A DNA stretch of 64,000 nt from Hyphomonas beringensis. Its GTDB lineage: Bacteria > Pseudomonadota > Alphaproteobacteria > Caulobacterales > Hyphomonadaceae. Location: the NCBI RefSeq assembly GCF_000682755.1, contig NZ_AWFF01000031.1:1-64000 (forward strand). The letters run 5' to 3'. Below the pieces are notes generated by a model. That model did no database searches. It saw only the letters and a list, made by a program, of their open reading frames with translations, and was not told the origin of the DNA. The translations under genes and the position numbers were made by a program. Shown here in pieces: positions 1-7,757 of this stretch. Every line of letters begins with the position of its first letter. Position 1 is the first letter of the stretch.

Positions 1-1
1 G

Positions 2-1048
2 CCCCTGCGCGGCAAGATCCTGAACGTCGAACGCGCCCGCTTTGACAAGATGCTGTCCTCGGATCAGGTCGGTACGCTGATCATGGCGCTGGGCGCCGGC
101 ATTGGCCGCGATGAGTTCGACATCAACAAGCTGCGCTATCACAAGATCATCATCATGACCGATGCTGACGTGGACGGCGCGCACATCCGGACGCTGCTGC
201 TCACCTTCTTCTATCGTCAGATGCCGGAGATTATCGAGAAGGGCTATCTCTACATTGCCCAGCCGCCCCTCTACAAAGTGTCGCGTGGCAAGTCCGAACG
301 CTATGTGAAGGACGTGCCGGAACTGGATGCCTACCTGATCGAGGAAGGCACGACCGGCGAAGCGCTGATCCTGCCGGATGGCAGCCAGATTGCGGGCGAA
401 GATCTGCGTGACCGCGTGCGTCAGGCCTCCAACTTCAAGGCCAATCTGGCCCGCCTCGCCCTGCGCGCGCCGGCAGATCTGATCGAACAGGCCGCCATGG
501 CCGGGGCGATGGCTGCAGGCGCCGGAGAGACCGAAGCCCAGCTGACGGCAGAGCGCATGAACCGCTTTGCCGAAGAGGGCGAAGACACCTGGGAAGGCCG
601 CTTTGTCGAAGGCGCCCTGGTGCTGCAGCGTACCGTGCGCGGCGTGGACGAAACCTCTGTGCTGCCCGCCCCCCTGCTGGCCAGCCAGGATGCCGTCCGC
701 CTGGCCGAGCGCGCCAACTCGCTGCGGGATATGTATGAACAGCCGCTGATCCTGCGCCGCGACAAGGGCGGGGAAATCACCGTTCACGGACCATGTTCCC
801 TGTTCGCGGCCGTTCTGGAAGCAGGCCGCGACGGCATCAAGATCCAGCGCTATAAGGGTCTGGGGGAGATGAACGCAGACCAGCTCTGGGAAACCACGCT
901 GGACGCCAATGCCCGCACCCTGCTGCAGGTGCGCGTCGACCATGCCGACGAGGCCGACGAAATGTTCACCAAACTGATGGGCGACGTCGTGGAACCCCGC
1001 CGGGAGTTCATCGAAGAGAACGCGCTGGATGCTGAGGTAGACGTCTAG
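2..1048 (+). CDS. gyrB: DNA gyrase subunit B, C-terminal part (5' end outside window)
   Basis: This is the C-terminal 348 residues of the ATPase subunit of DNA gyrase, which introduces negative supercoils as an A2B2 complex with GyrA. The reading frame is already open at base 2. The visible part starts inside the TOPRIM domain: the metal-binding DADVDG motif is at about residues 53-58, followed by [16 protein letters not shown]. The tail motif [20 protein letters not shown] lies about 65 residues before the end and is diagnostic for GyrB rather than ParE. A proteobacterial-type insertion of roughly 170 residues separates the two. The ATPase and transducer domains and the first TOPRIM glutamate lie upstream of the window. 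No terminator with a T-run follows; a GC-rich palindromic spacer leads to the next gene. Confidence 0.97.
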   Translation, partial: PLRGKILNVERARFDKMLSSDQVGTLIMALGAGIGRDEFDINKLRYHKIIIMTDADVDGAHIRTLLLTFFYRQMPEIIEKGYLYIAQPPLYKVSRGKSERYVKDVPELDAYLIEEGTTGEALILPDGSQIAGEDLRDRVRQASNFKANLARLALRAPADLIEQAAMAGAMAAGAGETEAQLTAERMNRFAEEGEDTWEGRFVEGALVLQRTVRGVDETSVLPAPLLASQDAVRLAERANSLRDMYEQPLILRRDKGGEITVHGPCSLFAAVLEAGRDGIKIQRYKGLGEMNADQLWETTLDANARTLLQVRVDHADEADEMFTKLMGDVVEPRREFIEENALDAEVDV

Positions 1049-1183
1049 CATCCACACGCCGCATCCCCGGGCTTGCCCCGGGGCCTTCTGCGGGCGGCTC
1101 CCCGCGCGTGCCGCAAAAGACTCCGGCATGCGCCGGAGATACGGACAAGAGGCAAGCCAACAGGCTTGACGCATGGCGCGCAG

Positions 1184-1213
1184 TATTCCCCTATCTTCTT
1201 GAAGGGGGGAATA
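1184..1213 (+). other. Inverted repeat enclosing the GIY-YIG gene's ribosome binding site
   Basis: An 8-bp perfect inverted repeat (tattcccc at 1184-1191, ggggaata at 1206-1213) with a 14-nt loop contains the G-run that would act as Shine-Dalgarno for the ATG at 1218. A second short hairpin (caagcc/ggcttg) lies just upstream at 1153-1168, and a 7-bp hairpin (ctccggc/gccggag) at 1121-1138. Sequestration of the ribosome site is inference. Confidence 0.45.
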
Positions 1214-1217
1214 TGGC

Positions 1218-1502
1218 ATGGCGTTTTACGTCTACATCATGACGAACAAACCGCGCGGAACCCTCTATTGCGGCCAGACAGACGACATAAACCGCAGAGC
1301 CTGGGAGCACCGCAACCGGCTCATCAAAGGGTTCACTTACAAATACAATTGCCAGATGCTGGTCTGGTATGCGGGCTTTGATACACGCGAGGCCGCTATT
1401 GATCGTGAGCGCCAGATCAAAAACTGGACACGCGCGTGGAAGATAGATCTTGTTGAGAAGACAAATCCAGAGTGGCGCGATCTCGCCACCGCGCTCATCT
1501 GA
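1218..1502 (+). CDS. GIY-YIG nuclease-fold small protein (UPF0213 type)
   Basis: A 94-residue stand-alone GIY-YIG domain protein. The fold signature is visible as VYIMTN...GTLYCGQT near the N terminus, followed by the conserved arginine/histidine helix NRRAWEHR, GFTYKY, and a C-terminal REAAIDRERQIKNWTRAWKI segment typical of the UPF0213/YhbQ-like family. Members are thought to be small DNA-acting nucleases, but the cellular role of this subfamily is not settled. The length is normal for the family. The start codon follows a G-rich ribosome binding site that sits in a potential hairpin. The gene appears to be monocistronic. Confidence 0.9.
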   Translation: MAFYVYIMTNKPRGTLYCGQTDDINRRAWEHRNRLIKGFTYKYNCQMLVWYAGFDTREAAIDRERQIKNWTRAWKIDLVEKTNPEWRDLATALI

Positions 1503-1565
1503 CACGCGACGGAACCCCCGCCCGTTCCCCACGTTTCTTTCATTGAGATGAAAGGAACACCGCTT

Positions 1566-1751
1566 ATGAAAGCCAAGTCCGAAGCCCAGCAGAAGGCCGC
1601 CGGCGCGGCGCTGGCCGCCAAGCGTGGGGACATGCCGAAATCGAAACTCCAGGGCGCCTCCAAGGAGATGTATGAGACCATGACCGAGGACGAGCTCGAC
1701 GACATGGCCTCCACCTCTCACGACAATCTGCCCGAAAAGAAGGAGGCCTAG
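1566..1751 (+). CDS. DUF3008 family small protein
   Basis: A 61-residue hydrophilic protein matching DUF3008: the family pattern KSEAQQKAAGAALAAKRG at the N terminus, then KLQGASKEMYETMTEDEL and a lysine-rich LPEKKEA end. The function of the family is unknown; members are small, charged and often sit among stress-response genes. An in-frame ATG lies 18 bp upstream (1548), but the ATG at 1566 has AAAGGA about 10 nt upstream and gives the usual family length, so it is preferred. The next gene starts 3 bp after the stop, suggesting a three-gene operon with the NTF2-like and DUF2945 genes. Confidence 0.85.
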   Translation: MKAKSEAQQKAAGAALAAKRGDMPKSKLQGASKEMYETMTEDELDDMASTSHDNLPEKKEA

Positions 1752-1754
1752 TAC

Positions 1755-2099
1755 ATGGACCGCAAGCAAGTCTGGGATACTGAAAAAAGCTTCTGGCTCG
1801 AAGGGCCGGATTTCTACCGTGACCGGATGGTGTCTGACGCCTTCATGGTCTATCCCGCGCCGACCGGCATCCTGATCGGGGCCGACATTCTGCACGCGCT
1901 GGAACAGGCGCCGCGCTGGGAAACGATCGACATCAAGAATCAGCAACAGCTGGATACAGGCGACACGACCGTTCTGGCCTACACGGCCACGGCAACCGTC
2001 GATGGCGCAAAGCCCTATCAGGCCCTCTGCTCCAGCACATATGTCTGCATTGATGGCCGCTGGAAACTAATGTCCCACCAGCAGACGCCCGTGTCATGA
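1755..2099 (+). CDS. NTF2-like / DUF4440-type small protein
   Basis: A 114-residue protein with the profile of an NTF2-like cone fold: an N-terminal helix (RKQVWDTEKSFWLEG), a central strand with GDTTVLAYTATATVDG and a C-terminal STYVCIDGRWKLMSHQQTP that matches the usual W-K-L-x-x-H-Q-x-T-P ending of SnoaL/DUF4440 proteins. Such proteins bind small ligands or act as steroid-isomerase-like enzymes, but no catalytic function can be assigned. Its stop overlaps the next start (ATGA), so it is translationally coupled to the DUF2945 gene. Confidence 0.8.
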   Translation: MDRKQVWDTEKSFWLEGPDFYRDRMVSDAFMVYPAPTGILIGADILHALEQAPRWETIDIKNQQQLDTGDTTVLAYTATATVDGAKPYQALCSSTYVCIDGRWKLMSHQQTPVS

Positions 2100-2308
2100 G
2101 CTACGCCAAAGGCACGCAGGTAGAGTGGGACTGGGGCAAGGGCACCGGCCAGGGCAAGGTGACAGAGGTGTTCACCGATACGGTTGAGCGCACGCTCAAG
2201 GGCGCCAGCGTGAAACGCAATGCGACAGAAGACGACCCCGCCTATCTGATCGAGCAGGAAGATGGCGACGAAGTGCTGAAAAGCCATACCGAGCTGCGCA
2301 AGGCCTGA
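2096..2308 (+). CDS. DUF2945 (HVA1-type) small protein
   Basis: A 70-residue protein of the DUF2945 / hypervirulence-associated TUDOR-like family: KGTQVEWDWGKGTGQGKVTEVF at the N terminus and DPAYLIEQEDGDEVLKSHTELRKA at the C terminus are the family hallmarks, with a small SH3-like barrel expected. The function is unknown; the family is widespread in soil and marine bacteria and often linked to general stress genes. It overlaps the preceding NTF2-like gene by 4 bp (ATGA), consistent with one mRNA. Confidence 0.88.
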   Translation: MSYAKGTQVEWDWGKGTGQGKVTEVFTDTVERTLKGASVKRNATEDDPAYLIEQEDGDEVLKSHTELRKA

Positions 2309-2481
2309 GACCTGGGGTGCAAGAATGTCTGTAAACGTCTGAAATAAAACCCGCTTTCCGGGGGATAGGCGGCGGCCCGAATGGGCCATACCCCCCGCAA
2401 CGCCGCCCCATTCCGCCCCGCGCGCCATGGGGATATCCCGCGCCCAATCCTGCGCAATGCAAGGCATGACAGGGTTGGCGC

Positions 2482-3171
2482 ATGACGTATAAGAGCCCCG
2501 ATTTCCTTATCCATGCCGGCCGGTTTACCGTGCAATGGCTGGACCATGCCACCGCCGGCTTCCGGCGCGCGCTGGGGCTCACCCTACTGCCGGCCCTGCC
2601 CTTTCTGCCACGTTGGCAATTGCAGCAGCTGACCCGCTTCCTCTCCCATGCCGAGCCGGTGATGCGCCGTATCCTGTATCTGATGGCGGCTGAGCTTGGC
2701 GCCCTTCCCGTCCGGGAACGGACATCCCCCTCTGTCCCGACAGGCGCGCCCTCCCCGGCCCGGCCTGCAAAGACACCCCGCCCGCTTTTCCCTCAGCCGC
2801 GCTTTCGCCTGACCGAACCGGAAGACCGCCCGGAGGCGACGCGCCCCCCGCCGCCGAAACGCTTTCGCACCGGCCCGCGCATCCGCCGCTTCGATGTGGA
2901 AACCCCTGTCGACCTGTCGGAATATCCGGCGCAGCCTGACGATCTTCTGCCCTCGGCGCGTCAGGTGCGCCGCCTGCTGGCGCTGGAAGATGTGTTTGAG
3001 AACATGTCGCGCTATGTCACCGCCCTGCGGCGCCTGATCGGCAAGGCACAGCCCATCTTGCGCCGCGCCCTGCCGCCCGCCTTCCGGCGTAGGCCCCTGA
3101 CACCACAGCAGCAGCAAACGGCCTGTGACTTCCACGCCGAAGCCGCACGCTTGGCCTTCAATACATCCTGA
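2482..3171 (+). CDS. Hypothetical proline/arginine-rich protein
   Basis: A 229-residue basic protein that I cannot assign to a function. The N-terminal 75 residues look folded and partly hydrophobic (LTLLPALPFLPRWQLQQLTRF, MRRILYLMAAELG), resembling other alphaproteobacterial hypotheticals with an RRxxxLMA-type helix. The middle (about residues 80-135) is proline- and arginine-rich and probably disordered. The C-terminal part has a helical segment (VRRLLALEDVFENMSRYV) and ends in a short Q-rich stretch. An AGGG lies about 10 nt before the start. Codon usage resembles the neighbours. Opposite-strand open frames here are weaker. Confidence 0.6.
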   Translation: MTYKSPDFLIHAGRFTVQWLDHATAGFRRALGLTLLPALPFLPRWQLQQLTRFLSHAEPVMRRILYLMAAELGALPVRERTSPSVPTGAPSPARPAKTPRPLFPQPRFRLTEPEDRPEATRPPPPKRFRTGPRIRRFDVETPVDLSEYPAQPDDLLPSARQVRRLLALEDVFENMSRYVTALRRLIGKAQPILRRALPPAFRRRPLTPQQQQTACDFHAEAARLAFNTS

Positions 3172-3243
3172 TACGTCTCTTGAAATCAGATGCCTTGCCG
3201 GACGGGCCCTGCCCCGCACCGGCCCTTTGTGCTGCGTGAAACA

Positions 3244-3963
3244 TCACCCCACCAGACTCAGCCCCACGCCGGCAAAGCGGATTTCAAATCCATCCACATC
3301 CAGCCCCAGCTCCCTTGCCCGCGCCAGCACGGCGTCGCGATTGTCCACCTGTATTCCGAATGCCGCCAGCCGCTCCACCGCCCCCTTGCGGAAGATCAGG
3401 GCGCCATCCTCAACATACAGCGTCGGGCCATCCACGATCAGGCCCAGCGCCAACGCCCAGCGGCCTGCCAGGCTAAGCGGGTCCGGCGTCTCGATGGCCA
3501 GGCTGACCAGCCTTCCGGGTACAGACCGCTCCCGCCAGTCCGGACCGCCCCATCGCCAGCTGCCAGAGGGGCGCGGCTCATCAACCGAGACAATGCCCCC
3601 GCCAATATCGGCCGGATGCAGATGGCTGGCAGAAATGTCCGGCAAATCAATATTCCACACTCGGCGGATGCCCAGACTGTCCACCCGTGCGCGCAGGGAT
3701 TTCAAATTCCCGGTCTGGAAGATGGCCATATAAGCGCCCTCCCCATAGCGCGTGAGGAAACGCTGCGCGGGGGCATCGTCTTTCACGGGAACAACGACTT
3801 CCAGAAACTGGTCGCCTATCGCATAGACGCGGTTTTCCAGGCCAAACTCAGCGACGCCCGGATCGACAAAAGACTCCCCCAGGCCCAGCAACTCCCCCAG
3901 CTGGTCTGCCGTCTCCAGAGTCTTCGCGGCGATCACCAATTGCCGTATGCGTGGTACCGGCAT
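3244..3963 (-). CDS. VOC (glyoxalase-like) family protein
   Basis: A 239-residue protein beginning PRIRQLVIAAKTLE, followed by two repeated beta-alpha-beta-beta-beta-type units, the layout of the vicinal oxygen chelate superfamily. The first module includes the ENRVYAIGDQFLEVVVPVKDDAPAQRF stretch and the second contains RLVSLAIETPDPLSLAGRWALAL. It resembles the glyoxalase-like DUF (VOC) proteins that process acyl or aromatic substrates, but the metal ligands are not obvious, so no substrate is given. It is transcribed convergently with the upstream hypothetical gene and divergently from the zinc exporter. Confidence 0.75.
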   Translation of the reverse strand: MPVPRIRQLVIAAKTLETADQLGELLGLGESFVDPGVAEFGLENRVYAIGDQFLEVVVPVKDDAPAQRFLTRYGEGAYMAIFQTGNLKSLRARVDSLGIRRVWNIDLPDISASHLHPADIGGGIVSVDEPRPSGSWRWGGPDWRERSVPGRLVSLAIETPDPLSLAGRWALALGLIVDGPTLYVEDGALIFRKGAVERLAAFGIQVDNRDAVLARARELGLDVDGFEIRFAGVGLSLVG

Positions 3964-4071
3964 GCCATTTCCCCTATAGTTTTTTCTTTGTTAGCGGACA
4001 CAATAGCATAACAAACGCAACGCTATCACACCTGAATTGACCCTTTAGCAAAGACACGCCACCAAGGGCCA

Positions 4072-5076
4072 ATGAACGATCACACGCACGATTCCTCCGA
4101 CCACGATCACGAGCATGGGCACGACCATGGCGATCATGGCCACTCCCACGGGCACAGCCACGCACATGGCCATGGCCACAGCCATTCCCATGATGCGGAC
4201 ATGACGACAGCGGATTCGCGCCGCCGCGTTGCCCTGGCGGCCATGCTGACGGCGGCCTTCATGGGGGCGGAGATTGCCGGCGGCCTGATCTCCGGCTCCC
4301 TCGCCTTGCTGGCGGATGCCGCGCATATGCTGACCGATGCGGGCTCGCTGGCCCTCGCCTGGATCGGCTACAAGCTGGCCGAGCGCCCGGCAGACCCGCA
4401 GCGCTCCTATGGCTTTGCGCGGACGAAAATCCTCGCCGCCTTCACCAATGGCATCCTGTTGATATTGCTGTCGATCTGGATCGTGTGGGAGGCCATTCAC
4501 CGCCTGATGGAGCCGGTGGAGGTGATGGGCAATGTGCTGATGCTCGTCGCCGTCGGCGGTCTGCTCGTCAACATCATTGCCTTTGCGATCCTGCATGGTG
4601 GCAGCAAGGAAGACCTGAACCTTCAGGGCGCGCTATGGCATGTGCTGGGCGATCTGCTCGGCTCGGTCGCGGCGATTGTGGCGGCGATCATCATCATGAC
4701 GACCAGCTGGATGGCGGCAGACCCGATTCTCTCTGTCCTGGTGGCGATTCTGGTTCTGGTGGCCGGTGTGCGCATTGCCCGCCAGTCAGGGCACATCCTG
4801 CTGGAAGGCACGCCGGAGGGCCTGTCCCCGGCGGAAATCCGCGCGGATCTGGTGGAAGAGATTGAAGGTGTCGCCGAAGTCACGCACATCCACGCCTGGG
4901 CGCTGACTGAGCACAAACCCCTGATTACGCTGGAGGTTTCCGCCGCCCCCGGCACGGATCTGGATCTCTTGCGCCAGCAGGTCAAAGCCCGCCTGGCAGA
5001 CCGGTTTGACGTCTCCCATGCCACGGTGGAGATCGTTTCCGCCACCGCCGAGCCCAGCGGGCAGTGTTCACATTGA
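4072..5076 (+). CDS. Cation diffusion facilitator family zinc exporter
   Basis: A 334-residue inner-membrane proton/Zn2+ antiporter of the CzcD/ZitB group. The first 43 residues are a very His-rich metal-binding tail. Six transmembrane helices follow; the transport site is seen as H85-x3-D89 in the second helix (AHMLTDAG) and H190-x3-D194 in the fifth (LWHVLGDLLGS), the HD/HD arrangement of Zn-preferring members. The C-terminal 90 residues form the cytosolic ferredoxin-like metal-sensing domain (VTHIHAWAL), and the protein ends in GQCSH. It lies divergent to the VOC gene with a 108-bp spacer; no recognised metal-sensor operator was found there. Confidence 0.93.
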   Translation: MNDHTHDSSDHDHEHGHDHGDHGHSHGHSHAHGHGHSHSHDADMTTADSRRRVALAAMLTAAFMGAEIAGGLISGSLALLADAAHMLTDAGSLALAWIGYKLAERPADPQRSYGFARTKILAAFTNGILLILLSIWIVWEAIHRLMEPVEVMGNVLMLVAVGGLLVNIIAFAILHGGSKEDLNLQGALWHVLGDLLGSVAAIVAAIIIMTTSWMAADPILSVLVAILVLVAGVRIARQSGHILLEGTPEGLSPAEIRADLVEEIEGVAEVTHIHAWALTEHKPLITLEVSAAPGTDLDLLRQQVKARLADRFDVSHATVEIVSATAEPSGQCSH

Positions 5077-5164
5077 TATGAGCGCGATAGCGCTTTAAGG
5101 CTCATGCAGCAGTCCCTATATGCGGGGCCGAGAGAACACGAAAACAAGATGGCGGAGCCTTTCC

Positions 5165-6133
5165 ATGGCTGAGACGAAACATACCGAAATCCTCATCATC
5201 GGCTCTGGCCCCGCGGGCTGGACCGCAGCGGTGTATGGCGCGCGCGCCATGCGCGAGGTGACGGTGGTGACGGGCATCCAGCCGGGCGGCCAGCTGACCA
5301 TCACGACCGAAGTGGAAAACTATCCCGGCTTCACAGAGATTCAGGGCCCGGACCTGATGGTGAAGATGCAGGAACATGCCGAGGCCATGGGCGCCAAAGT
5401 GCTGAATGATCACATCGCAGAGGTGGATTTCGACTCCCGCCCCTTCCGTGCGGTGGGTGAGAGCGGCACGGTCTACACCGCCGATTCCGTCATCATCGCG
5501 ACCGGCGCGCAGGCCAAATGGCTCGGCCTGCCCAGCGAGGAGAAGTATAAGGGCTTTGGCGTTTCTGCCTGCGCCACCTGTGACGGCTTCTTCTATCGCG
5601 GCAAGGAAGTGCTGGTTGTCGGCGGCGGCAATACGGCCGTTGAAGAGGCCCTGTTCCTGACCAATTTCGCCTCCAAGGTCACCGTCGTGCATCGCCGCGA
5701 CGGCTTCCGCGCCGAGAAGATCCTGCAGGATCGCTTGTTCAAGAACCCGAAGGTGGAGATCATCTGGAACAGCGTTCTGGATGAAGTGCTGGGCGAAGGC
5801 GACCCGGCCGGCGTCACCGGCGCACGCATCAAGAATGTCGAGACTGGCGAAACAACCGACATTCCTGTCCACGGCGTCTTCATCGCCATTGGCCACGCGC
5901 CCTCAACCGAGCTGTTCAAAGGCAAGCTGGAGATGAAGGACAATGGCTACCTCATCACCGCGCCGGATTCGACCGCGACCGGCATTCCCGGCGTGTTCGC
6001 GGCGGGCGATGTGACGGACGAGACCTATCGCCAGGCCGTCACGGCGGCCGGCATGGGCTGCATGGCCGCGCTGGAAGCCGAACGCTTCATGACGGAGCAG
6101 GAAGCCCACGCGGAGTCAGTTGCTGCGGAATAA
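5165..6133 (+). CDS. trxB: Thioredoxin-disulfide reductase
   Basis: A 322-residue FAD/NADPH flavoenzyme that reduces thioredoxin in the cytosol. The FAD-binding GSGPAGWTAA motif is at about residues 13-22, the redox-active CATC at residues 136-139, the NADPH-binding GGGNTA just after, and the C-terminal FAD motif GVFAAGDV near residue 285. The open frame extends 45 bp further upstream, but the family N terminus (AETKHTEILIIGSGPAG) and a GGAG about 10 nt upstream place the start at 5165. The length is normal. It stands alone, 88 bp after the CDF gene, and is followed by a strong terminator at about 6268-6302. Confidence 0.96.
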   Translation: MAETKHTEILIIGSGPAGWTAAVYGARAMREVTVVTGIQPGGQLTITTEVENYPGFTEIQGPDLMVKMQEHAEAMGAKVLNDHIAEVDFDSRPFRAVGESGTVYTADSVIIATGAQAKWLGLPSEEKYKGFGVSACATCDGFFYRGKEVLVVGGGNTAVEEALFLTNFASKVTVVHRRDGFRAEKILQDRLFKNPKVEIIWNSVLDEVLGEGDPAGVTGARIKNVETGETTDIPVHGVFIAIGHAPSTELFKGKLEMKDNGYLITAPDSTATGIPGVFAAGDVTDETYRQAVTAAGMGCMAALEAERFMTEQEAHAESVAAE

Positions 6134-6267
6134 AGTCTAGCGCCTGACAGGCTATGCGCGAATGCGATAGTCACACATGACCATTATGTTGGAACGCATA
6201 CAATTATCGCGGCAAACATCACGCATTTCCGTTACACGCTAATCACTGTGTCCCTTGATGACACCTC

Positions 6268-6302
6268 AAAAAGCCACTCTTTGGCATGAGAGTGGCTTTT
6301 TT
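6268..6302. terminator. Intrinsic terminator after trxB
   Basis: A perfect 12-bp stem (aaaagccactct paired with agagtggctttt) with an 8-nt loop, flanked by A-run and T-run so that it can act in both directions. It separates trxB from the pilus operon. Confidence 0.93.
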
Positions 6303-6411
6303 CATGCTTTACACGGCGTTTTTCCAGACAGGTTCCTAACCGCTCCGAAACGGAGTGATTTTCTGAGCCGGTCCCATTCAACCTGTAGGACGTACTGCAC
6401 AGTCGCATAAG

Positions 6412-6426
6412 TTAACAGCAAATAAA
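6412..6426. promoter_or_regulatory. CtrA-like box upstream of the pilus operon
   Basis: TTAA-N7-TAAA, one mismatch from the Caulobacter CtrA consensus TTAA-N7-TTAA, 156 bp before the pilin start. TTAA words are rare in this GC-rich sequence, but binding is only inferred. Confidence 0.3.
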
Positions 6427-6536
6427 GGCTGCGCACGGATCATCCTTAACGCCAAAAGCGTAATATGGGTTACGTAGAACTACCTATAATTGCTAACCTC
6501 CAAGTAACCTGTTTGCGCTCTCATAGCCTCATGTTC

Positions 6537-6562
6537 AAAAGCTTCCCATGGGGAGCGTTTTC
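6537..6562 (+). promoter_or_regulatory. Terminator-like hairpin in the pilin leader
   Basis: A GCTTCCC/GGGGAGC stem with a 2-nt loop (one G-T pair), flanked by AAAA and GTTTTCG, lies 20 bp before the pilin ATG. It could be a transcription attenuator or an mRNA-stabilising 5' hairpin; which one cannot be told from sequence. Confidence 0.4.
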
Positions 6563-6581
6563 GTTTACGGAGACGGAATTC

Positions 6582-7046
6582 ATGTTGAGAAAAGTCGTCC
6601 TTGGCACGGCCTTGATACTCTGTACCCCAACCGCTCTGGCAGATACCGCTACAGGCAATCTTCAGGTTCAGGCCGTTGTGCTGAACACCTGCGCCGTGGC
6701 GACTCTGCCGGTTGTGTTTGCAGATGTCGGCCTGACCTCCACCACCGCGAATGGCACCATTACGGTGACATGCACCAATACGGGCGGTTTCACAGTGGCC
6801 CTGAATGGCGGAGGCTCTGGTGACATAGCCGCCCGTGAATTGAGCCACCTGACTGAAACCTCCAGTTTTGAATACCAGCTCTACACCGATGCCGGCTTCA
6901 GCACGGTCTGGGGAGATGACTCCACAGGCTCCACCGTATCCGGAACCGGCCCGCTGGATGTTCTGACCGTGTACGGCCAGACCACGAGCACGCCTGAGAT
7001 AGCCGGTTCTTACAGCGACAGCGTTCAGGTCACAGTGACTTTCTAA
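6582..7046 (+). CDS. Spore coat U domain pilin, chaperone-usher system
   Basis: A 154-residue secreted protein. Residues 1-20 form a signal peptide (MLRKVVLGTALILCTPTALA). The mature part is a single spore coat U (SCPU) domain, the incomplete immunoglobulin fold used as major subunit in archaic (Csu-type) chaperone-usher pili: an N-terminal donor-strand segment TATGNLQVQAVV, a cysteine pair (LNTCAVAT and ITVTCTNTGG) expected to form a disulfide, and the terminal strand SDSVQVTVTF with the usual aromatic last residue. The start at 6582 follows a GGAGACGG sequence. It is the first gene of a four-gene operon, 12 bp before the chaperone. Confidence 0.88.
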   Translation: MLRKVVLGTALILCTPTALADTATGNLQVQAVVLNTCAVATLPVVFADVGLTSTTANGTITVTCTNTGGFTVALNGGGSGDIAARELSHLTETSSFEYQLYTDAGFSTVWGDDSTGSTVSGTGPLDVLTVYGQTTSTPEIAGSYSDSVQVTVTF

Positions 7047-7058
7047 CAGGAGGCTCAC

Positions 7059-7757
7059 ATGTGGCGAACAGGTCTTGCGGCTTTCTTCGCCCTGATCCTG
7101 ACGGGCCCTGCCCTGGCGCAGGGCCTGACAGTGTCACCGATCCGGATTGAGTCTCCGCCACAGGGTGGGCCGAACTCCATCCTGATCGGTTCCCAGCTGG
7201 AACAGCCGATCACCGTACAAGTAAGGGCCTTCAGATGGACCCAGACGGACGGCGAGGATCACCTTGCCCCGGATCCGGACCTGCGTCTGGCACCTGAGAT
7301 CTTCACGGTTTCACCAGGCAAGGCCCAGACCATCCGCATGCTTGTGCCGAATACGGAAGGCACAGGTAATTGGCGGCTGGTAATTGACGAATTGCCCACC
7401 CCTTCTTCTGCAGGCCCTGTTCCGGCCAATGGCCCGACGCAGCTGAACATCCGCATCCGCTATGTGCTGCCCATGTTCAGCAGCACCGCTGCTCCCGCCG
7501 ATGCGCTCAGCATCCGCCGGGAGGAGGATGGCATCACCCTGACCAATCACGGCAAGGGCTATCTGCGCCTTCATGATATGGCGCTGACACATGCTGGCGG
7601 CGAACGGGTCCCGACCAGCCCGCCGCTGGTCTATATCCTGCCTGGCGCCAGCATATCCGTGCGCGATGGCAATGGCAGCCCGGATGCGGAGATGACCGCC
7701 CTGCACTTCCGGATAGATGGCAATGCGCACACGCGGGACCTGAAGCCGGACCCGTGA
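7059..7757 (+). CDS. Periplasmic pilus assembly chaperone (PapD-like)
   Basis: A 232-residue periplasmic chaperone that stabilises SCPU pilins by donor-strand complementation and hands them to the usher. A signal peptide (about residues 1-20, ending ALA) precedes the first immunoglobulin-like domain (LTVSPIRIE...); the G1 strand motif PGKAQTIRMLVPN with alternating hydrophobics is present and the NWRLVIDELP segment matches the family. The second domain (from about residue 145) is SIRREEDGITLTNHGKGYLRL. Length fits archaic CsuC-like chaperones. Its stop overlaps the usher start (TGATG), so both are translationally coupled. Confidence 0.9.
   Translation: MWRTGLAAFFALILTGPALAQGLTVSPIRIESPPQGGPNSILIGSQLEQPITVQVRAFRWTQTDGEDHLAPDPDLRLAPEIFTVSPGKAQTIRMLVPNTEGTGNWRLVIDELPTPSSAGPVPANGPTQLNIRIRYVLPMFSSTAAPADALSIRREEDGITLTNHGKGYLRLHDMALTHAGGERVPTSPPLVYILPGASISVRDGNGSPDAEMTALHFRIDGNAHTRDLKPDP

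Larger units (their letters stand above)
6134..6581 (+). other. Noncoding leader/promoter region of the pilus operon
   Basis: No credible gene lies in these 448 bases. They hold the trxB terminator (6268-6302), a near-consensus CtrA-like box TTAA-N7-TAAA at 6412-6426, and a hairpin followed by a T-run just upstream of the first pilin gene (6537-6562). The pilin open frame formally extends back to 6465 but that extension lacks a signal peptide and is rejected. Confidence 0.6.

Noticed and set aside
1191-1946. A 251-codon minus-strand frame over the GIY-YIG, DUF3008 and NTF2-like genes
   Set aside because: Three genes with family matches and ribosome sites are on the plus strand; this product has none.
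3964-4071. Metal-sensor operator upstream of the zinc exporter
   Set aside because: Only a 5-bp ATAGC/GCTAT repeat with a long spacer is present; it does not match a known Zur or MerR-type site.
5102-5896. A 264-codon open frame antisense to trxB
   Set aside because: trxB motifs are complete on the plus strand.
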